From the NCBI RefSeq assembly GCF_030070105.1, contig NZ_JASJOO010000006.1, positions 124,001 through 188,000 on the forward strand: DNA of 64,000 bases, written 5' to 3'. Made by a program: the position numbers and the translations under genes. The stretch comes from Bermanella sp. WJH001 (lineage in GTDB: Bacteria > Pseudomonadota > Gammaproteobacteria > Pseudomonadales > Oceanobacteraceae). Positions 54,190 to 63,468 of the stretch are shown piece by piece. Under the pieces are notes generated by a model. It did not search any database. It saw only the letters and a list, made by a program, of their open reading frames with translations, and was not told where the DNA came from. Within the stretch, counting starts at the first letter, position 1. Every line of letters begins with the position of its first letter.

Positions 54190-56133
54190 ATGGTCTTGAA
54201 AATGAAAATAAGAAATTGGATTCACGCCGTCATTTTTTTAGTGCTATTACCGAGCACTTTAGCATTTGCCGAAGAAGAACAAACATGGAAAGTAAGTTTA
54301 AAAGACGCTGATATCAAAGCCTTCATTTCACAAGTGGCAAATATTACTGGCTACAGCTTTGTCATCGACCCTCGTGTAAAAGGCAAGGTGACCATTGATT
54401 CTAATACATCCATGTCTAAAGAAGATGTGTATGAAATGTTTCAATCGGTGTTGCAGGTCCACGGTTTTGCAGCCATTCCTGCTGGTGGCATTATTAAAAT
54501 TGTTCAGCAAAACGATACTAAGCAAGAAGGTGGTATGCCAACCGCATTGCGCACCACCAAACAAAGCGAACAGTTAATTACCCAAGTTATTCAAATCAAA
54601 GACACCCCAGCGCTTGATCTTGTGCCGATTCTTCGTCCTATGGTGGCTAAATACGGTCACTTAGCAGGTGTAAAAAGCGCGAATGCTTTAATCGTCACGG
54701 ATCATGCCTCTAACGTACGCCGTTTAGAAAAAATTATTGAGCGTTTAGATGGCTCAGGTGTTTCTGAATTAGAAGTGGTGCAACTAGAAGAAGCTTGGGT
54801 GGGTGATATCGTAGATATCCTAACAAGCTTAGACCCTGAAAAAGTCAGTGAAGGTGGAAAAACCAAAGAAGCCAGCGGAGTCGCCGGTCGTATTCGAGTT
54901 GTGGCGGATGAGCGAGCAAACCGTTTGATTATCCGTGGTGAAAAAAGTGCACGTGATAATGTCAAAGCATTAATTTTAAGCTTGGATAAACCATCTAAAT
55001 TTTCAGGCAAAGCCTCTGTTATTCGTTTGCAGCATGCAGATGCTAAAGAAATGGCAGACCTTCTTAAAAATTTAATGGGTGATGTAAAAGACGAAAAAGG
55101 TAAAAGTCAGGCCGCAAGTGGTGTAAGCATTCATGCAGATGTTGGTTTAAATGCATTGGTGGTTCGTGCTGAGCCATCTACCATGACAGAAATAAAAGAA
55201 ATTGTGTCTCAATTAGATATTCGCCGCGCGCAGGTATTAATTGAAGCGGCTATTTTAGAAGTGACAGGTCAAATTGATGATCGTGTGGGTGTGCAAACCG
55301 CACTTGTTGATGCCAATGCCATTGCTAATGGCAGTAGTGATACTCCCCTTACCGCCACCAGCTTTGGTGATGGCGGTGTCAGTATGACTGATTTTATTTC
55401 AGGTATTGCAGGGTTAAGTAGCGGCACGTCTGCCACTATTCCATTAAGTTCAGGTTTAACGTTAGGTGGTGCAGGTAAGGCAGGTTCTAATGATTTTGCA
55501 GTATTGATTCAAGCGTTAGAGTCAGTGAGTAATGCAAACTTATTAAGTACCCCAAGTATCATGACCCTTGATAACCAAGAAGCAGAAATCATAGTGGGTC
55601 AAAACGTACCTTTTGTAACGGGGCAGCAGCAGTCAAGTACAACCAATTCAAACCCATTTAATACCATTGAACGTAAAGACATAGGTACAACCCTGAAAGT
55701 GATTCCCCATGTGCAAAACGGTAAGTTTATCCGTTTAGAAGTGGAGCAGAGCACAGAATCGGTTTCTACAACAAAAGTTGAAGGGCAGTCAGATTTAATT
55801 ACCAATAAGCGTTCTATTGTGACGCAAATCTTAGCGGAAGACGGTGAAATTATTGTATTAGGTGGTTTGATCCGTGATTCCATTCAAGAGAGCCAAAGTA
55901 AAGTGCCTTTCTTAGGTGATATTCCTATTATCGGTTGGTTGTTCCGTTCAACCAGCGAGCAACATGTAAAACAAAACTTAATTGTATTACTTAAGCCGTC
56001 TGTGATTTTAAATAAAGAAACCAACCAAGAAATACTTCGTCGTAAGTATGATGGAATTTACGATGTGGATTTAAGTGAAGAAATTGGCAGCGATGGCATT
56101 GATAAAAATCTAAGCCGTTTATTTGATCGTTAA
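54190..56133 (+). CDS. gspD: Type II secretion system secretin D
   Basis: Outer membrane secretin channel. Signal peptide through about residue 26 (PSTLAFAEE), N0 domain (WKVSLKDADIKAFISQVANI), N1-N3 domains (to about 345), and the secretin domain with AQVLIEAAILEVTG, VPFVTGQQQ and GLIRDSIQESQSKVPFLGDI. 647 aa, normal. The remaining gsp genes are not in this window. Confidence 0.96.
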   Translation: MVLKMKIRNWIHAVIFLVLLPSTLAFAEEEQTWKVSLKDADIKAFISQVANITGYSFVIDPRVKGKVTIDSNTSMSKEDVYEMFQSVLQVHGFAAIPAGGIIKIVQQNDTKQEGGMPTALRTTKQSEQLITQVIQIKDTPALDLVPILRPMVAKYGHLAGVKSANALIVTDHASNVRRLEKIIERLDGSGVSELEVVQLEEAWVGDIVDILTSLDPEKVSEGGKTKEASGVAGRIRVVADERANRLIIRGEKSARDNVKALILSLDKPSKFSGKASVIRLQHADAKEMADLLKNLMGDVKDEKGKSQAASGVSIHADVGLNALVVRAEPSTMTEIKEIVSQLDIRRAQVLIEAAILEVTGQIDDRVGVQTALVDANAIANGSSDTPLTATSFGDGGVSMTDFISGIAGLSSGTSATIPLSSGLTLGGAGKAGSNDFAVLIQALESVSNANLLSTPSIMTLDNQEAEIIVGQNVPFVTGQQQSSTTNSNPFNTIERKDIGTTLKVIPHVQNGKFIRLEVEQSTESVSTTKVEGQSDLITNKRSIVTQILAEDGEIIVLGGLIRDSIQESQSKVPFLGDIPIIGWLFRSTSEQHVKQNLIVLLKPSVILNKETNQEILRRKYDGIYDVDLSEEIGSDGIDKNLSRLFDR

Positions 56134-56143
56134 GATTCATCTC

Positions 56144-56245
56144 AGGTATATGCGCTTTTTGCCATTCATGGCATCGCGCTATACCGTTTGTCCTGAACAT
56201 ATGTGCTCTTTGCCATCCATGGCATCGCACTGTACCGTTCATCCT
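56144..56245. repeat. 51-bp tandem repeat array, locus B (two units)
   Basis: Units at 56144-56194 and 56195-56245, 51 bases each, related to loci A and C through the core TTGCCATCCATGGCATCGC and a TATACCGTT-like or TGTACCGTT-like segment. They fill the space between gspD and its terminator. Confidence 0.88.
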
Positions 56246-56251
56246 GAACAT

Positions 56252-56290
56252 AAAAAAACCAAGCCGCTAAATAAACGGCTTGGTTTTTTT
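56252..56290. terminator. Bidirectional terminator between gspD and ppnN
   Basis: Stem AACCAAGCCG and CGGCTTGGTT around a 9-base loop, with an A-run on the left and a T-run on the right, serving both converging genes. Confidence 0.92.
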
Positions 56291-56311
56291 ATGTGGGTGA
56301 AAAGCCTTTAT

Positions 56312-57694
56312 TTAATTCACAATCTTAAAGCAAGGTTCATATTGAGTGCCCCCTGGCAATTTCATCCGATTTTGTTTAACCATATTGCTTAATAGAGAAG
56401 CCATAGGTTCTATGATTTTATTATCCCCATGTATTTCAAATGGGCCAAATTCACGAACCGCCAAGATACCATCCTGTTTTACATTACCTGCAACAATACC
56501 GCTGAATGCTCGGCGTAAGTTGGCCGCAAGAATATGAATTTCTTGATCAACGGATAAATTTAGTTTGCTCATATTTTCGTGGCTAGGAATAAACGGCGTT
56601 TGGAACTCTTGATCGATGGTGAGCATCCAGTTAAAAAAGAAAGCATCATTATTTTGTTTTCTAAAAGCGGTGACTTTTTTGATGTTGTCACGTAAATACA
56701 CGGCAACGCTTTCAGGGTCGTCAATAATGATTTTATATTTTTTACGGGCTTCTTCACCTAAGCTTTGTGCAATGAATGCATCGATTTGCTCAAAGTAAGC
56801 TTTTGACGATTTAGGCCCAGTGAATACCAACGGGTATGGAATGTCTTTGTTTTTTGGGTGAAGCAAGATACCTAATAAATACAATATTTCTTCTGCGGTA
56901 CCGGCTCCACCTGGAAATACAATGATGCCGTGTGCGCAACGGACAAATGCCTCTAGGCGTTTTTCTATGTCAGGTAAAATAACTAATTCATTGACGATTG
57001 GGTTAGGCGCCTCTGCGGCGATAATACCGGGTTCAGTAATCCCCACATAACGCCCGTTACGGTTGTGTTGTTTGGCATGACCAATGGTTGCCCCTTTCAT
57101 TGGGCCTTTCATCGCACCAGGGCCACAACCAGTGCCCACATCTAATGCCCGTAAACCCAGTTGATAGCCAACCACTTTTGTATAGTCGTATTCTTCACGG
57201 CTGATGCTGTGACCACCCCAACAAACCACAAGATCAGATGTCATACCGTAACGTAGCATGTTGGCGTTGCGCAAAATATGGAAAACCATGTTGGTTATTT
57301 GTTCGCTATTTTGTGCTTGGTCTTCGCTTGCTAAAAATTTAGGGTTATTAATGATTTCATCGTGGGTATAAATAATATCTCTTAATACGGCAAACAAATG
57401 TTCGCGAATCCCAAAAATGACTTCGCCATCGACAAAGGCATCATCAGGGGCATTAAATAAATCTAAAACGATGCCACGGTCGAGCTGAACAACTTGCACA
57501 TCAAAAATGTCATATTCTTTTTGTTCAGTCATGTAGTCGTCGGTCATGCTGCCGCAATTTAATACGGCAAATGCGCAACGTTTGAATATTTCATGCAGCC
57601 CGCCTTCGCTGACATCTTTAAGGCGGTTTACTTCGTGACGGGATAAAACTCTAAGTGCTTTACGAGGGGTAATTCGAACATTTTCTACAGCCAT
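56312..57694 (-). CDS. ppnN: Nucleotide 5'-monophosphate nucleosidase PpnN (YgdH)
   Basis: LOG-fold enzyme that cleaves purine and pyrimidine mononucleotides to the base and ribose 5-phosphate; E. coli PpnN is regulated by (p)ppGpp. The signature FPGGAGTAEEILYLLGILLH is at about residues 265-284, with GTGCGPGAMKGPMKGAT earlier. About 460 aa, matching E. coli. I chose the ATG at 57694 (MAVENVRI); an ATG at 57703 is also in frame. Convergent with gspD. Confidence 0.94.
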   Translation of the reverse strand: MAVENVRITPRKALRVLSRHEVNRLKDVSEGGLHEIFKRCAFAVLNCGSMTDDYMTEQKEYDIFDVQVVQLDRGIVLDLFNAPDDAFVDGEVIFGIREHLFAVLRDIIYTHDEIINNPKFLASEDQAQNSEQITNMVFHILRNANMLRYGMTSDLVVCWGGHSISREEYDYTKVVGYQLGLRALDVGTGCGPGAMKGPMKGATIGHAKQHNRNGRYVGITEPGIIAAEAPNPIVNELVILPDIEKRLEAFVRCAHGIIVFPGGAGTAEEILYLLGILLHPKNKDIPYPLVFTGPKSSKAYFEQIDAFIAQSLGEEARKKYKIIIDDPESVAVYLRDNIKKVTAFRKQNNDAFFFNWMLTIDQEFQTPFIPSHENMSKLNLSVDQEIHILAANLRRAFSGIVAGNVKQDGILAVREFGPFEIHGDNKIIEPMASLLSNMVKQNRMKLPGGTQYEPCFKIVN

Positions 57695-57773
57695 ATAGAT
57701 CATCCATCTTCTTATCGTTATTAATCAGTTTAGCACTGGGTAAAACTGTCTGCTTATATTGGTTGGTGTATCG

Positions 57774-58334
57774 TTACGCCCAAAATTCTAATGGGCCATA
57801 CTGGCTAGTGAGTTTTAATAGGTCACTACGGGTTACGATGCCAAGGATTTCGTTTTGTTCATTAACGATTGGTAAGCAGCCTATGTGTTCATCAAACATA
57901 ACATGGGCCAGTTGATGAATGTCGGTATTTTGGGTGGCTGCGAATACTTTTCGCTGTAACCATTGGCTTTGTGTGTGCTTAAAAGCAAGTGCCTTTAAAA
58001 TGTCACCTTCAGTTACGATTGCATCGAGCGTGCCGTTTTTGGTGATAGGAAGGTGCTTTATTTTATGTTTTTGCATCATTTGCCAAGCAATTTTCAGCTC
58101 AAGTTGATCAAATTCAAGGCTAATCACCGGTTGCGTCATAATTTCAAATGCGCTGAATACTTTTTGTTTGGACTTATTTTGAGCGGCTTGTTGGTAAGCT
58201 TGTGGCCCAGATTCAGGTTTGCCTTTAACAGGACGTGTTGGGTTGCTGGCATTTAACGCTGCGGTGCCAGATTGTTTCGGAACCGAATATTGCCTAATTG
58301 CTGGGCTGCCTTGATCAATCATGATAAAGGGCAT
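57774..58334 (-). CDS. CBS-pair domain protein
   Basis: 186-aa protein with two CBS motifs: IMTQPVISLEFDQLELKIAW (about 66-120) and FAATQNTDIHQLAHVMFDEH (about 130-183), preceded by a Ser/Gln/Lys-rich N-terminal tail of about 60 residues. Bateman modules usually bind adenine nucleotides; no catalytic domain is attached. Nine bases separate it from the upstream DUF2057 gene, so they may form an operon. Confidence 0.88.
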   Translation of the reverse strand: MPFIMIDQGSPAIRQYSVPKQSGTAALNASNPTRPVKGKPESGPQAYQQAAQNKSKQKVFSAFEIMTQPVISLEFDQLELKIAWQMMQKHKIKHLPITKNGTLDAIVTEGDILKALAFKHTQSQWLQRKVFAATQNTDIHQLAHVMFDEHIGCLPIVNEQNEILGIVTRSDLLKLTSQYGPLEFWA

Positions 58335-58343
58335 AACAAGTTC

Positions 58344-58931
58344 CTAAGGTGTGGCGGATAGCCATTGCTGAAATTGTTGCTGTTCATATTCACTGGCTTT
58401 TTCCCACCAGAATTTTAGTTGCTTAAGATGAGGATAGGTAACTTTCTCGATATTTTCATCTTGTTTAAACGTCAACGGGTCTGCTTTTTTAATATGACTA
58501 CCAGTAATTGTTTGCTGATCACTGACTAAAGATACTTGTGGTTGTTTAACAAATTGTTGTGCTTGAGCCAGTGTATTCAGTAAAGGGGTATTAATTTTAA
58601 ATGATTCACCAGAATTAAATTCACCAGTGAAGGTCATTTGACCGCTACTGAGGGTTTGGTGGTTATCGGCATCTATTTGCCAGATATCGCGGTAACGCAT
58701 CACTAGCGTGTGTTTGCCCGGCGACAGCTTCACGGTTAAATCATGATTACGAAATGTTTGAGAGAATTGTGCGATTGGCTGTTCATCTAGGCTGATCAAC
58801 TCAAAACTTAATGGCAAAACCAATTGTACTTCTTGATCTTGGCCAATGGCAGGGCCGTCATATAAACGTACGTGTTTTGCTGTGCTACAGCCTTGCAGTG
58901 TCACAAATACAAATAACAGAAATAAACGCAT
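58344..58931 (-). CDS. DUF2057 (YccT-like) lipoprotein
   Basis: Lipoprotein signal MRLFLLFVFVTLQGCSTAKH with Cys15. The body (PLSFELISLDEQPIAQFSQT, LSPGKHTLVMRYRDIWQ) matches the DUF2057/YccT family; E. coli YccT is proposed to act as a curli assembly modulator. Start set at 58931; the longer frame to 58991 would bury the signal. Likely cotranscribed with the CBS gene. Confidence 0.82.
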   Translation of the reverse strand: MRLFLLFVFVTLQGCSTAKHVRLYDGPAIGQDQEVQLVLPLSFELISLDEQPIAQFSQTFRNHDLTVKLSPGKHTLVMRYRDIWQIDADNHQTLSSGQMTFTGEFNSGESFKINTPLLNTLAQAQQFVKQPQVSLVSDQQTITGSHIKKADPLTFKQDENIEKVTYPHLKQLKFWWEKASEYEQQQFQQWLSATP

Positions 58932-59052
58932 GAGCTGGCTTCTAGAAGAAAATAAGAGTGTCATTGTGAATCTGATGGCATGGATATTCAAGGTATCGTT
59001 GAGTTTGACGCGCTTAAGGTTTATAACGTGCTGATACTTTTAAGGTGACAGT

Positions 59053-59904
59053 ATGCAACGTACATTTCGATTAACCATTTCATGTCCTGATGGTGTGGGC
59101 ATTGTGGCAAAAGTAGGGCAGTTTGTATCAAGCCATGGTGGCTGGATTGTAGAAGCCAATCATTATGCCGACCCGATTAGTGGCTGGTTTTTTATGCGCC
59201 ACTCTATTAAAGCCGAATCATTGCCATTTTCTCTGGAAGAGTTTAAACAAAAGTTTTTGCCCATTGCCCAAGAATTTTCCATGGAATGGGCTGTGACCGA
59301 TAGCGCTGAAAATAAAAAGTTAGTGTTATTGGCATCAAAAGAAAGCCACTGTTTAGTGGACTTATTACACCGTTGGCACAGCGGAGAATTAAAATGTGAT
59401 ATTCCATGTGTGATTTCTAATCATGATGATCTTCGCAGTTTAGTTGAATGGCATGGTATTCCGTTTTTTCATGTACCTGTGGATGCGGCTAATAAAGCGG
59501 AGCACTTTCATCGTGTCAGCCAACTGATTGCAGAACATAAAGCCGATAGCATTGTGCTCGCCCGTTATATGCAAATTCTGCCTGAAGACGTGTGTGAGAC
59601 TTATGAAGGGCGCATTATTAATATTCACCATAGTTTTTTACCCTCATTTGCCGGTGCTAAGCCTTATCATCAAGCGGCTGAGCGTGGGGTGAAATTAATT
59701 GGGGCAACCTGTCACTATGTCACCAAAGAACTGGATGCTGGGCCGATTATTGATCAAGACGTGATTCGCATCAGTCATAAAGACACGGTAGAAGACATGG
59801 TGCGTCTAGGTAAAGATGTGGAAAAAATGGTACTCAGCCGAGGTGTGCGTTTGCACCTTGAGGATAAAGTACTGCGCCATGGTAATAAAACCATCGTGTT
59901 TTAA
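59053..59904 (+). CDS. purU: Formyltetrahydrofolate deformylase
   Basis: Hydrolyses 10-formyl-THF to formate and THF, balancing one-carbon pools. N-terminal ACT domain (LTISCPDGVGIVAKVGQFV) and a formyltransferase-fold domain with NIHHSFLPSFAGAKPYHQA and GATCHYVTKELDAGPIIDQD, including the HHSFLPSF motif. 283 aa, typical. Followed by a repeat array and a bidirectional terminator. Confidence 0.96.
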   Translation: MQRTFRLTISCPDGVGIVAKVGQFVSSHGGWIVEANHYADPISGWFFMRHSIKAESLPFSLEEFKQKFLPIAQEFSMEWAVTDSAENKKLVLLASKESHCLVDLLHRWHSGELKCDIPCVISNHDDLRSLVEWHGIPFFHVPVDAANKAEHFHRVSQLIAEHKADSIVLARYMQILPEDVCETYEGRIINIHHSFLPSFAGAKPYHQAAERGVKLIGATCHYVTKELDAGPIIDQDVIRISHKDTVEDMVRLGKDVEKMVLSRGVRLHLEDKVLRHGNKTIVF

Positions 59905-59920
59905 TTAAAACAGACTGCCT

Positions 59921-60020
59921 GAACTTAGCGCTCTTTGCCATCCATGGCACCGCACTATACGGTTCGTCCTGAACTTAGTGCTCTTTGCCATCCATGGCAC
60001 CGCACTATACGGTTCGTCCT
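59921..60020. repeat. 50-bp tandem repeat array, locus C (two units)
   Basis: Units 59921-59970 and 59971-60020 are 50 bases and differ only at one base (TTAGCG versus TTAGTG). Core TTGCCATCCATGGCACCG and CTATACGGTTCG are shared with loci A and B. Located between purU and the terminator at 60027. Confidence 0.93.
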
Positions 60021-60026
60021 GAACGT

Positions 60027-60053
60027 AAAAAACCCGCTTAAAGCGGGTTTTTT
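60027..60053. terminator. Bidirectional terminator after purU
   Basis: CCCGCT and AGCGGG with loop TAA, flanked by six A on the left and six T on the right; serves purU and the convergent minus-strand gene. Confidence 0.9.
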
Positions 60054-60072
60054 GTTTTCAGCTTATTGTGAG

Positions 60073-61092
60073 TTAGCTGCGAACTTTTTTCAGTAACGAC
60101 ATGCTACGACCAGGGTGTAAGCTAATGCTTGGCGCTTCTTCAGCCACTTGCTGATGGCTGTGGCGTAGGCGGAAGTTCTTATCGATACGACGCACACAAA
60201 GGGTTAGACGCACGGTTAACCAGCGATAATCTTGAGTGGTACGGGTATGAAGAACCACAGAGGCTTCGTTGTCGATGATCTCTTGGCAAATCGGCATCAG
60301 GGCTGAGCGAATTTGACGAGTCTCACGACCATCAATCAAACCTTGGTCAAGATCAAAGTCGGCAATGGCTTTTGATGTTTCCTCTGTGTTTTTAATGGCT
60401 TGAGCTGCGGCAACGGCTTCACGCTGAGCTTTTAATGTGGCAAGTTTTGCAGCAGCTTCACGTTTGGTTTGCTCTTCTTTACGAAGCTGAGCCAATTGAC
60501 GCTCTTTGATTTCTGCTTGGCGGCGACGATCAGCGGCTTCTTGATCTGCTTTTTGTTTGGCTAAACGAGCAGCCGCTAGTTGTTTTTCTTTTTCAGCTTT
60601 TTCTTTTTTGGCTTGTTCTGCTCGGGCTTTGGAGTCATCTTTTTTAGCAACTGTTACCGGTTTCGGCGCAGGAGTGGCTTTTTTAACGGGTTCTGCTTTT
60701 GCAACAGCACTGGAGCCAAATAGTTTATCGAGCTTGTCCTGAGTGGCTTCAAGGCCTGGTGTTAGGTAAGCGACCATCCAAACATTGTCTAGGTATAGTT
60801 GCGCTTGGGTGAAGTTTTTACTGGCAATGGCCTTATTTGCTAAGTCTACGTAGATGGCCCCCACCTTATACACGCGGCTATTGATGCGCTGGTCATAGGG
60901 TGCAATGGATTTAAACTGCCAGATTTTCTCAATGGCATTATTATTGGCTGGGGTGCTCAAGCGTTTTGCGCTGATGTCCGCATCGATCTTGGCTAACAGC
61001 TGATCTGATTTCGCATCAGCCATTACTGGGCTTGAAATTACTGAAGCTAACAGGCAGGCCAGTGCCGTTTTGAATAGGGTTCTCATAGGCAA
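60073..61092 (-). CDS. Periplasmic protein with TolA-like charged helix, function unknown
   Basis: Signal peptide ending PVMADAKSD (cleavage near residue 25), an N-terminal helical domain (about 30-125), a Lys/Ala/Glu-rich coiled coil (about 155-240; EQAKKEKAEKEKQLAAARLA) and a C-terminal domain (about 245-339, YRWLTVRLTLCVRRIDKNFR). The charged helix resembles TolA domain II, but no TolA domain III is recognised. No specific family identified. Faces a small membrane protein and a TonB-like gene across a 137-base gap. Confidence 0.75.
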   Translation of the reverse strand: MPMRTLFKTALACLLASVISSPVMADAKSDQLLAKIDADISAKRLSTPANNNAIEKIWQFKSIAPYDQRINSRVYKVGAIYVDLANKAIASKNFTQAQLYLDNVWMVAYLTPGLEATQDKLDKLFGSSAVAKAEPVKKATPAPKPVTVAKKDDSKARAEQAKKEKAEKEKQLAAARLAKQKADQEAADRRRQAEIKERQLAQLRKEEQTKREAAAKLATLKAQREAVAAAQAIKNTEETSKAIADFDLDQGLIDGRETRQIRSALMPICQEIIDNEASVVLHTRTTQDYRWLTVRLTLCVRRIDKNFRLRHSHQQVAEEAPSISLHPGRSMSLLKKVRS

Positions 61093-61229
61093 TACTCAGT
61101 TTTTTGTTTTTATATCGGTATTTGATGGCCATTATTGCCTAGGCCTATGGGATAATGCAATGCTTGCGTCGGTCTGAATGTGCTAATTTCCACCGATATA
61201 GTTAAATGTGCTAAGAAAAGGAGCCAAAA

Positions 61230-61514
61230 ATGTTGCGATGGGGCATGATTTTACTGTTTTTACCCTGTGTGGTGCTTGTGACCCTATATATGCTCGAAGC
61301 CCAAGATGTGGCGCGATGTGTGGAAAGTGGTACTGGCAGTTGGGATTTTGCAAAAGGCGTATGTGATCCTGTTAATAAACATGAATATGTTACGTTTATG
61401 AGTCGCCATGGCATTTGGGTGAACGCTGGCATGTTGTTGTCTCTTGTGGGTTTAGCCATGGGAACGTGGGGGATGATCCTAAAAGGTATGTCTACGCCTA
61501 AAGATCGCGACTAA
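61230..61514 (+). CDS. Small two-helix membrane protein, function unknown
   Basis: 94 aa with membrane segments LRWGMILLFLPCVVLVTLYM and WVNAGMLLSLVGLAMGTWGM, and two Cys in the loop (RCVESG, GVCDPV). RBS AAGGAG lies 8-13 bases upstream. I recognise no family. It converges with the TonB-like gene (gap 5 bases). Confidence 0.7.
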   Translation: MLRWGMILLFLPCVVLVTLYMLEAQDVARCVESGTGSWDFAKGVCDPVNKHEYVTFMSRHGIWVNAGMLLSLVGLAMGTWGMILKGMSTPKDRD

Positions 61515-61519
61515 GGCTG

Positions 61520-62338
61520 CTAACTGTTGTGCTCATCGCCACCTTTGTAACGAAACTCAAGGTGGCGGTAATAGCGCGATAGCTTTTGCGCTTGTGGAAT
61601 GTCATAGCGGTACACATTGCGCACGGCTCGGATGGCGGAGCGGTCTAATTGAGCATTGCCACTGGGTAAATGCACCCATGCATCAATTAAATAGCCGTAC
61701 TCATCAATATCAAGCCGTATCACCCCCCATGTGTTACTGGTGAGCCCTTGGGGTTTCACCCAAACATGATCCACCTGTTCGCCTATGCGTTTAAGGACCT
61801 CGTTAAACCAGCGCGCTTTTTCTTCTTCGACTTTATTTAGCGGTGACTCGACCGTGTTGCTGGCCAGATCATCATCCGTTAATTCTTTTAATTGAACGCC
61901 CTTTTTTTGCGTGTTTTGTTTAGCAATCTCTTTGGCTTTTAAATAATCACTTAATAACGGGCTATTTGGGTTGATGCGTGCACTTTTTGGGCTCGGGGAG
62001 GTATCCGCTGTTTGTTCTTGTATTTGTTGGTTGTCTTGTGCCTCACGTATGCCTTCGCTTTGGGGCATGGGCTGACCACTGGGCGACTCGGCAAAACCAT
62101 TACTGGTATTGGATTGAGTGATGTCATCCTCTATGTGTCGCGGAGGTGGCGGTATATCAGGTTTGGATTCTGGTTGTACTTTTGGTGGGGTAACCGGAGG
62201 CTGTAGTGTGAACTCTAAGGTTTTATCACCTTGCTTTGTTGCAGGCACAGAAGGGCTATCTTTTAAAAACCAAGGAGTAAATACCAAAAGGTGTAAAAGC
62301 AGGCTGAGTAAAATGGTAAAGCGTAAAACAGACTTCAT
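61520..62338 (-). CDS. TonB/TolA-like protein with C-terminal TonB domain (orphan)
   Basis: An N-terminal membrane anchor (VLRFTILLSLLLHLLVFTPW) is followed by a Pro-rich linker (PPVTPPKVQPESKPDIPPPP) and a C-terminal domain like TonB (VIRLDIDEYGYLIDAWVHLP, LDRSAIRAVRNVYRYDI). 272 aa. No exbB/exbD neighbour; it may share the operon at 10612 or act with TolQR. The Leu-rich anchor with a His (LLLHLLVF) recalls the TonB SHLS region only loosely. Confidence 0.85.
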   Translation of the reverse strand: MKSVLRFTILLSLLLHLLVFTPWFLKDSPSVPATKQGDKTLEFTLQPPVTPPKVQPESKPDIPPPPRHIEDDITQSNTSNGFAESPSGQPMPQSEGIREAQDNQQIQEQTADTSPSPKSARINPNSPLLSDYLKAKEIAKQNTQKKGVQLKELTDDDLASNTVESPLNKVEEEKARWFNEVLKRIGEQVDHVWVKPQGLTSNTWGVIRLDIDEYGYLIDAWVHLPSGNAQLDRSAIRAVRNVYRYDIPQAQKLSRYYRHLEFRYKGGDEHNS

Positions 62339-62502
62339 GACTCAGGATGATGTAATTAATTTTGAGTAACATTGCCATAGATAATTACCCGTTGGAAAGG
62401 GTTTAGCCATGAGTCATATGTTATCGTCAGGATAGTTTGGACATATCCTGCTTATTTGGTTCAACTTTGAATCAAAATAATCATCCATAAAGCTGAGAAT
62501 GT

Positions 62503-63003
62503 ATGAGTGAATTTATCGTCCCCGAATATCGTTATTGCCCACAGTGTGGGGCAAAAACAAAAGATCGTAAAATAGACGAGCAAGTGGTTAAGGTGTGCGC
62601 GGCTAAATGCGGTTTTGGTTTTTTTAATAACCCAACGCCAGTGGTGGCGGTGATTGTAGAAACCCCTGAAGGGGTTGTTCTTGCCCATGATGTGAGCTGG
62701 CCAAAGGGCATGATCAGCGTGATCACAGGTTACGTTGACCCCCATGAAATACCACAGCAAACCGCCATTCGTGAAACACACGAAGAGCTGGGTTTAAACG
62801 CCTATGATCCGCAATTTGTTGGGCATTATATGTTTCATCAAAAAAATCAGTTAATCATTGCCTATGCAGTTAAAGCGCAAGGTGAGATTACCCTTAACCA
62901 TGAGTTAGATGATTACCGAATTATTCCCATTGAGAAATTAAAGGTGTGGCTAGGGCCCACAGGTAACGCCGTGGCGGATTGGTTAGCCAACAAAAAGAGA
63001 TAA
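62503..63003 (+). CDS. Nudix hydrolase with zinc ribbon
   Basis: 166 aa. A zinc-ribbon start (YCPQCGAKTKDR...CAAKCGFG) is followed by a Nudix box G-x5-E-x7-REThEE-LG beginning at GYVDPHEIPQQTAIRETHE (about residue 76). The substrate is not determinable; NAD or nucleotide-sugar hydrolases share this layout. It starts 164 bases after the TonB-like gene, in the opposite direction. Confidence 0.9.
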   Translation: MSEFIVPEYRYCPQCGAKTKDRKIDEQVVKVCAAKCGFGFFNNPTPVVAVIVETPEGVVLAHDVSWPKGMISVITGYVDPHEIPQQTAIRETHEELGLNAYDPQFVGHYMFHQKNQLIIAYAVKAQGEITLNHELDDYRIIPIEKLKVWLGPTGNAVADWLANKKR

Positions 63004-63027
63004 CGTCGAGAGTAGGTTGCGGTTTGC

Positions 63028-63468
63028 TTAACGCTGACAACACTTCTTATATTTTTTACTGCTGCCACACAGGCACACATCATTGCGTCCAAGCTCGATG
63101 GTGTGTGTATCGGTTTTGCCATCTACATAAAACCAGCGACCATGTTCAAATACGAAGTTGCTGATTTCTTCTAATACCGCAAATTCATTTTCATCTTTAA
63201 AAAACGCACAAAAATGCACTTGGTCTGTGTTGGTTTTGACGATATCCAGTTTTAACCAATTATTATCTGGCGATAGGTTTAGATCATTAGGGCGAGTGGA
63301 TATATGCCAGGTATCGCGTACATATTGGCTCAAACCTAATACATAACCACTAAAGCGTGAACGCATTAATTGCTCGGCAGTGGCAGGTATTTCACCTTTA
63401 TGAAATGGCTCGCAACATTGCTGGTACGAGCGCGCATTGGGTTGTTGCTGTTGGCAAGGACAAATCAT
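63028..63468 (-). CDS. ychJ: YchJ-like protein with SEC-C motifs
   Basis: 146 aa with two metal-binding SEC-C motifs: ICPCQQQQPNARSYQQCCEP at the N-terminus and DVCLCGSSKKYKKCCQR at the C-terminus, flanking a YchJ-type NTF2-like domain (MRSRFSGYVLGLSQYVRDTW). Function unproven. It overlaps the following minus-strand gene's stop by 4 bases (ATGA). Confidence 0.92.
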   Translation of the reverse strand: MICPCQQQQPNARSYQQCCEPFHKGEIPATAEQLMRSRFSGYVLGLSQYVRDTWHISTRPNDLNLSPDNNWLKLDIVKTNTDQVHFCAFFKDENEFAVLEEISNFVFEHGRWFYVDGKTDTHTIELGRNDVCLCGSSKKYKKCCQR

